A model generated the notes under the pieces. It searched no databases and was not told the DNA's origin. It saw only the letters and a list, made by a program, of their open reading frames with translations. A stretch of 64,000 nt of DNA from Bimastos eiseni (Eukaryota; Annelida; Clitellata; Crassiclitellata; Lumbricidae), in contig OY365809.1 of the NCBI GenBank assembly GCA_959347315.1, forward strand, positions 1,014,148 to 1,078,147, read 5' to 3'. The translations under genes were made by a program, and so were the position numbers. Positions 22,578-31,500 of the stretch are shown piece after piece (the stretch's first letter is position 1; every line of letters starts with the position of its first letter).

Positions 22578-25500
22578 TTGTCTCTGCATCTTTATTTGTG
22601 TCTATATGCCACTTTTCCCTCTGCATCTCCATCCCCGTATCCATTCCTCTCTCCCCTCTGCCTCTGTGGCTCTTCCTCTGCCTGTCTCTCCTCTTCCCTG
22701 CTTCCATCCTTCACTCCTAACGACCAGATCCTCTGTTCGATTACATTACATTACATGGACCCCACAGATGAATACAGCCGACGACACGTACGCTTCTGAT
22801 GATCTTCATAGAACCGGACGTCCGATATGCACACAGCTGCATAGTGGCGCCATCTAGAGCGGACACGTTGCCTCTCCACACCAGATCGACCAGCACATCA
22901 GGGCCACCGGAGCCCATAGAGGTCGCTCGATGCGAACTAAAATGGTAAGCGCACGAATGATTAGTAAGGCTGATTATTAACATTGTCAACACCAGAAACT
23001 CAGTTAAATAAATTCACAGAGACAGAGACAGAGAGAGAAAGATACAGAGAGGATGAAAACCTGAGACAGATAGAGAAAGAGAAAAAATATGGAGATAGAG
23101 AGAGGCAGAAAGAGAGATACAACAAGAGAGAGAGAGAGAGAGAGAGAGAACTTCTCGATCCGACTCACCCCCCATGAGGTCGTGAGGTGACGACAGCTGG
23201 CGACGACCCTTCCAACCCACAACGCACATCTACAGCCGAATGCTTGGAAGGCACCAACGCTTCAACAGAACAATCCTTCGTCACAACTGGTGCCTGAGTC
23301 TGCTCCTCAGAGGAGAGCTTCGTCTCAACCGACGTTTCGCAAGTATAGAGCGACGAACTGGGTGCAGAGGTCCTCACCGACGCTTGAGACGAGGCAAACA
23401 ACACCCGTTTCATGTCAGAGGTCGCATCTGCAGAGGAAAGGCCGCTCCGTGGGAGAGGACCAGCAGGGAGTTCGACAGAGGGTTGAGGAACGTTGGATGA
23501 AAACCCCGAGGGAATGTCGCAAGGATGCGAGGACTGGTGCCCCGGGGGACTGCTGCAGGAAGGCTTCTGGACCGGGTTCGAGGGCTGGACTGAGGTTTTT
23601 ACGATCGGGGATAGAATAACCGGGGATATGCCCGAGGAGAAGGCGTCCGAGGATGTCCCGGGCGACAGCACGCTTGCGGCGCACCGCATTGCGGAGGGCG
23701 GTAGGTCCTGAGATTTGCACGCGCGATACGACTGCCCTTCATTGGAATGTCTTGAATCAACACAGGCGCCAGATGATCCACTCTCCCCATCCTCAGCAAT
23801 GCGCTTGCACACAAACATCTTTACCCCGGAGTCGCCACTGTTGCCCTCGTTGTCCTCCACATTTGCAGAAACCGACATTTCTGATATGGAATTGGTCTCC
23901 TGGAGGTCGCAAGACGTCTCGACGATGCAAGTGGCATTGGAAGATGACGGTGGTTGCAAGCGCTCTGATTCGCTAGTACGTGTCAATCTTCCTGAGCAGA
24001 TGCGACAGCCGACGTCAAAGATGTGATCGCCATGACGATCCGTGGTGTCAGTGAGGTCCACGAGAAGATCCAGAGGACTGACCTATAATGAGGAAAAAAA
24101 TTATTAAGTGTTTCTAATTAAATAATTAACTATTTAAGAATTAATGATCAATATTTGTTTTCATTTAATGATTGAATATTTTTTAATAGTCATTAGTCAA
24201 CAATTTAGGAAACAACGATCAATATTTATTATTTACTGTTTTAGTTTATGCCATTCAAACTGACACACAGCAGTATGAGTAGCAACAGGAGTTTAAATTT
24301 ACTGTATTACAGCCTGCAAGGCTCTGTCTGTACTACTACTCATTTTTCCAATGCCACCTAGTGAATAGAAGGATTAGTCAACCGCGGCTGGCACGTAATA
24401 TGCGACTGGCACGTATCGATAAAGCGGTAACTTCTGCCATCCTAAATCAGAGGAATTCTCAAACAAGTAATGACAAATACAAAAATCAACATTATTCTAA
24501 TAGTAATATAAATACCAACTACCAGTTAATAGTTATTAGTTCATATTATAGTCATGTTTATGCTTCTCAGTTCTGATGCCATTACAAGGGATATAGAAAC
24601 AATACAACAGGTCTATTGTTAAAAATAGATCTAATCATAATAAAACGTGATTGATAAATTAATTGTTAACTTCAGACCGTGTTGTTCTTTGTGACTGCGC
24701 TTCCACTCCTCTGCAGTTCTCTCATCTGCTGCAGTAGCTGCCTTGGCTTCATCTCGGCACAGAGCAATCGCCGGCAGAGATCCTATCAGATGACACATTT
24801 GAGGAAATAAAAAATGAAATAGTGAACATCATTGAATCATTTGGTAACACACGGGAGACATGACTGACCCTCCTGTCAGTGCACGTCATGCATGGCAATA
24901 GAAATAAAGGTAAATAAGAGAAGACAATCAAGAGAAGGTAATATAGAGAAGGTAATCGAGAGAAGATAATCGAGAGAAAACGATAGAGAGAAGGTAAAAA
25001 AAGAAAAGGTGATATGGAGAAGGTAATGGAGAGAAGGTAATAGAGAAAAGGTAATACGGAGAAGGTAATAGAGAAACGGTAATATGGAGAAGGTAATCGA
25101 GAGAAGGTAATAAATAGAAGGTAACAGAGAACCTAAAACATTACACATAATCATACAGGCAACATTATACTCAATCACTCAATAACTATATGCCCCATAG
25201 ACCTTAATCAAAATTGCACCTGTAGGTTAAGAGAGAGACAAGATGCACACACCTGACTGGAAGGTCTTTTGAAGATCCTCACAAGACTAGATGACTTCTG
25301 TTTGTAGAGCGACGAGGATCCTCTGCCTGCACTCCACAATTCGCACTCGATCTCCACCGACAGACGCTTAACTCTGGCCACTGAAACATCTCTGTCCAAC
25401 CTAAAGTCCAAAACGTAAGCAAAGAATGTAATTACAATCATTATTAATATTATTATTATTACCCTTCTCAATATTATTATTATTATGCATTTATAATCAA

Positions 25501-28500
25501 ATCAGTCAAAGTCAAACAACAAACGACAAAGCCTCACTTAATGAAGCTGAAGATTTAAGCATAAACAAATGATTAAAACTTATACTAGAAGTCGTATTTA
25601 ACTGTCGGCAACTATGCAAGGCGTCCATCACGTCATACATCCAATTTAACCAATGCCTCCGCTGATCGAAAGAAGGACCAGTCAACCTTATAGGGAAAAC
25701 TTTAGACAGAAGTGATAACATTAGCCAACTGTCTAACCTCTCCACGAGAAGATGCCGCAATTCTGATCGTGTGTTGGTACGCAGTGGATCCAAACATCCA
25801 GACTCCAATTTATCGTCTGAATGAGATGTGCTGCGCGATGGCAGATCGTACCGTGCGTTGGTGATGGCTGCCTGTGTTCTACCCGACGCACCCTACATAG
25901 AAAAATCACCATGTCAAAGATGCAAAATTGACCCATGCATATATCTTCGTTTATTAGGTCACTAGCCTTACAATCCAGCTTTGCTTGGGATTGAATTTTG
26001 AGCTTAGTGTGAAATTGCTTCTGTATGTAGGAGATTTTGCAATGTTTCATAAAAAAGGCAAGTGATTTACATATAAAATTGACCCCACATTCATATGACG
26101 TATTAAATTAGTTCCGCCTACACATACAAATGTATGCTGAAATATGAAAATATTACCGAAAGTATTGGCAGTTCGAAACAACAAATGTCAAAATATTGGA
26201 ATTTAAAGCAAATTGAGTGCTGATGATATTCAAGTTAGTTGAGAAATTGGGAAAAGAATGTTCAGTAGAAATTTCATATAACCAGAAAACAAGGCATGAC
26301 AATATAAAAGAAAAAAAAGAAAAGAAACAAAAGGAATAAACAACAGAAAAAAAGAAAAATAAAGAAAAAAAATAGAGAAAAAATAATATTAATAATAATA
26401 ACCTTAAATCAAAACTAACCAGTTTAATTTCTTTTCCACTGTTCCCCTGAGTCTTATCTGATGGCGCTCCTCCCGACAGATTCATCCGTGTGACTGCACA
26501 GGGTTCCATACCATTTCTTCCTCCACCGTGGACCAGTTTCGTCCGCCTTTTCTTTACATTCCCTACAAGAATAATATTCAGTTGTCACGAAAATGACGTC
26601 CTCCCAGGAATCCACCCGCAGTCCAGGTGAACTCAGCCACAGATGAGCATGAACACAACGAACATGAAGAGGTTTCAATTGTGGAAATAAATGCCATTTA
26701 TAATTCAAATTTTAAGTTTTGAAAGCTTTTATTTCAATTTAAGTTGTCAACAATAACTTCAGTTTCAATACCGATTTCAGCACAAAGATAAGAGTTTCAC
26801 AGTACTTGGCATTACTCAAACAAACAATGGCTTCGAGTATTAATATTTCCTATTTTCTGTTTTTAGACGAAACTAGGGTTTATTAATTAACAAAATGACA
26901 TTTGATCTAATTAAAAAACCCAATTCTGTTATTATATAGTGGTTACGAGTTAGAACTTTCTAATGTAAACTAAGGCAACACAAAAAATTATAAAACTAGC
27001 AAAGCAAAAATCATCAGAATGAGACTTTTTCAAATATTCGAAACTCGAACTCGGCAATATTGAACTCGCAATACTCGATACTTGGCAAGATAATCAAACT
27101 GTGTTCATCAAAACAGACTTTCTTCTTCTTCTCCTCTTCCCACCTTGTCCCATCCACTTCCTCTCTCCTTCTTCTCCTCCTCTCCACTTCCCTACCTGAC
27201 CCGTGGCCAGTCGCTTGTTCCGGCTGAAGGACCTCAAAGGTAGGATGGCGTTGGAGCCAGGCGAGAAGAGACGACTCGGTTGGCGCCAATGGACCCGTCA
27301 CCAGCTTCCCCGTCTTCCGCTCAAAGACGACGACTCGCTCCGTTGCCTTTGCAGCGTCCGAAGGCCCCGACTAAGAGTAACACAATGTGAAACTTATCAA
27401 TTGTAATTATAAAAATTCATATAGCATTGTCTACACCAGGTGACTTGTTTCGATTTTAAATAAATGATCTCAAGGTTATCAGAATACCTTTACTAAACTG
27501 TTGCAGTCGAAAATGAAGCTAAACTAATGTAACCAAACCTAAACACAGATGTACCATGCTATGATGCTACTCAGCCCATACATACTCTGGTACTGATTAC
27601 AGATGTACAATGTAACTGAGCGCTGTAATACTCTGCTATACTGAAACATAGTACAATTATACTATGTTACCGAGCACAGCTATACTAAAGCAATGAGTAC
27701 ACTGAACGAAGGTACTGAGCACAACCGCACTCGGGCACTCAACATACTCGCACTACATGCCGAGCACAGCTGTACTCTGGTACCGAGCACTACTTACGAT
27801 TCCTGGCTGCTGGTCGCGGTTGTACGTCTTGAGTCGGTCCTGAGTGAGCAGCTTGATGGACTCCTTGACGTGTCGACTCACGCACTCTGAGCTGCAGAAG
27901 ATGGAGTCCGGTCGGGCAGGGGCCGAGCAACCCGACTCGCGACACGGGTTCTTCACATCCTTTGCCTTCTTCGCCTTTTCTTCAGCGCTCAACTCCTTTG
28001 GTTCGTTTGCCTCTCGCTCTTTCTTCATCTGCATATACTGTTCAGGAAACAAAACAACTGGTTAGGGCGCTCGTGCCCTGTTGTTGGTTGTTGCTGTGTA
28101 GAGACCTTGAGCAAGTCCTTAACTCACAGGGGCTCAGTGCTATCCTAGTGACACTTAATAGAAATAATCATCTGAGTATTAATAAAGAGCAATTTGTTAA
28201 TGATCCTTGTCTTAAGTTTTCACTTTATGACACCAGATAAGCCAGAAAATTTTTGTAACCTTTCTGAAAATTCTGTTTGAAAATTTCAGTTGCCTTCTGT
28301 TTGAAAATTTCAGTTACCTACTGTCTGAAAATGTCAATAACACTTTTTCTGAAAATTTCAGATACCTTCTGTCAGTAAATTTCATTTACCTTCTGTCTTG
28401 CCGCCTCAACGCTGCTCAGAAGCGACTTTGAGAGTGTTACATCGATGGCAGAAGCTCTTTCTGGCACTCCTTTGTTTTCCTTTGAACCATGCTTCTTCCC

Positions 28501-31500
28501 CAACACCGACTCCTTTGCAGGAACATCGACTGACTTCCTAACTCCCTTTCCCTCGTCGGAAGACTGCGGCCCTGCTCGAAACAAGTTCCCGCGCTCGCAA
28601 GTCTTGTCCGCTTCGTTCTGACTCGTGAGCAGCGAATTCGTCGACTGGATGGTTTTCGCTTTCATCTCTGTCGAAATGCGCTCTCTCCTATTAAGTTTCT
28701 TTTGTCGCAGTCCATCCATTTCTTGCGAATTCGATTGCCTGTTCTCGCCAATGATATCAGGCCCGATGAAAGTGACGGGAAATTCCGCCACATGGGTCTT
28801 TCCGTCTGCCAGTTTGACTTCCGATGGAGTTGACTCTATGGCGACTAAGACTTTGTCATTGGACTTGGAACGAATCCGTCGGGTTTTCAATTTTTTATGA
28901 ACGACTTCTTCTTGGATGTCGAGACTTAGAACGTCGAGATCTGGAACATCTCTGCTTCTTTTCCGCTGATACAAAAAATATCACCGACAGTCTAATATAA
29001 TAATAAATAATAATATAAATAAAGATAATAATAACTAACAATAAAAAATAATAAATAAAGATAATAATAATCATAATAACATTAATAAGACAATTTATAT
29101 AGCACCAACACACAGAAAAAGAAGAAGGACAGGGTGCTGTATAAAAGCCCAAAAAGTCAATCACAGTCAAAACGTAGATCTGGCCAATTGCTCTGCAGTG
29201 TGTCTTTCATCTCTTCCATATTTCATCAGTTGAAGCCTAGCGCTGCCGACAAAGGCGCCTTGGAAGCAGCAAACTACTAACAATTAATTCAAAATCATGC
29301 AATAAAAAGACCAATTTTACGGTCACACAACGCCTACGATCACAGCACCTTCTTTCTCTCCAATCTAATGACAACAGTCCCTTGACCTTAGACTACAATC
29401 ATTTTATACTCCCCAAGAGGGGGGTATAAAATTCTTGTGGCTCCATTTGTCCATAGAGCAACCATGCAAAACCATGCATTCTCTGTGGTGGTAGTCCCTA
29501 GGGTTTGGAATGGCCTTTCTCTGGAGTTATCCGCTTCCCTAAACATGTTGTGATAGTCTACAATACCTGGTCATTTGAAAACTTACCTTTTTGTTCGGGC
29601 AGGAGTATGGAGCGCTTTGAATAATTACCATTAAAGGGTGCTATACAAATTTTTGAATGAATGAATGAATAAAAGTCACAAATAAATAATTGCCATTAAA
29701 AAACACACATTGTATTAGAAGCACTGTCTAATAGTCAAGCCGCAAGAGACACGGCCTGGATGAAAAGCCGGCAACCACTCTCATTGAGCAAAGACCAGAA
29801 GGTCCTTCTGGTCCAGTCCTTTCCCTCACCATCTGACAGTGTGCAAGTACCAAACACAATTAACATACACTAATGCATTTGCTCCAAAGATCGCCTTGTA
29901 AAAGGGTGAAAGCAAAGCAGGGAATGTTGAGATAGCTTACAACCTCTACTGGTATGAACCATGAAAATCAAAAGGAAATTTAACGAAAAGAACTCACGAC
30001 GACTGTCTTGCTGTCAGAATCCAGATTGTCGCTCTCTGATAAGCTTCGCTCGGCGCTCCTGCTCTGTTGATTCTGGAGACGGGTCGAGCACCTGAGGAGC
30101 ACAAAGAGCGAAGAATTAGATAATGCCAAGACTCCATTACATTACTCCAGTAAGAACAGTCTCATAAACTAATCTGTCATTCATAACGTCTAGATCTCCC
30201 ACTTCCAGCAAGCACACCAACTAATCAAATGCCATGGACCTATGTGGAACTATTATTAAAAATAACAAGCATAACAGTCATAATTATTAGGCATTAATAA
30301 TGAATAGCAACCTGATGACCACACAGCCAGGGACAGAGACTTAGAAAGGAGTAAGGAGAGAAAATTTCAGGTGGAGGGGAAGGAGCTGCTTATATCCCAC
30401 CCCCAATATTTCACAAATACTTCATAGATATTATAAATTTTCTACAGTGTTTCCACTGTTCATCCTTTTTTTGCTGCATTCATGTTTGAGAACCCACATT
30501 GTTGTTCCGAATGGTCCCCCAAATCCGACTGGTTGCGACCTGTCCCCTCCAAACTCAGGACCACATGGCAGTAGATGGGGTTGAGCAATTGTCAGTAAAG
30601 GACCTGATTAAGGTCCCTACACAGTGACCCTCGGCATCACAAAAAAAGTGTACCAACCAATTAGTCGCCATGTCTTATAACAAGTGTCTCACAAGCAAAA
30701 GCTATCAGTGGCCTACTACCTCAGACGCCGAGCGAGGAACTCTTCCCTCATCCTCTGTCCAAATTCGTCGTCCGAATCGCCAGCCTCCAGGCTGCTGTTC
30801 AACAGACCGTGACCTTCCGGCAGATTTGCTCTCGGTTCCAAGAGCGGCCACGGCTGAACGAACAGCCAATTGACGAGAGTAAGAAAACAGAAACGAGCAA
30901 CAGATATAGATAGTATTTATCAGTATTTTTTCAATTTATAAAGCATCAAAATATTCTGAGGATAAGCCAAGTCATGTAATGCAATGTAATGTAACACAAT
31001 CTTCAGACAATGCAATGTGATTTCAGAGATCAATTCATTCATTTCACCACGAAGATTTATATAGCGTCGCTTTAAGGTTACTGCTCAAAAGTACTTCTGA
31101 TCCCAGCACGGCTGAAAAGAACAGTTTAAAGGCGAGTATAAAAAGAGTCTGAGTCGACCCTGGGTGACACGCGCAACGCCAATGGGAGCGTGTTCCAGAG
31201 CGAAGGGCCAACCACTGAGAAGGCACGATTCTGTTTAGTAGATGTACGGCAAATGGGACGATGACCAGGCCTCGCTCAGTAGAGTGGAGACCCAGCGCAC
31301 TCAAAGTACAGTTGCAGAGGTATCAACGATAGGTAGGGGCAAGACCCAGCAAGGACCAGCAGGCCAAAGCAAGATACAGCGCCCCTTCAAGATTATCTAC
31401 CAGGAGCAACTTCCAATCCAACCCCGGCAAAAGACAACAGTCTTCAGGTTAGAATGGAATGTAATGTAATCGAATATTTATATGGCGCAGCTCAAAATCG

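Noticed and set aside
22378..22799. Leu/Ser-rich and Arg/Glu-rich frames around the CT tract
   Set aside because: Translations of a CT/GA simple repeat in an intron.
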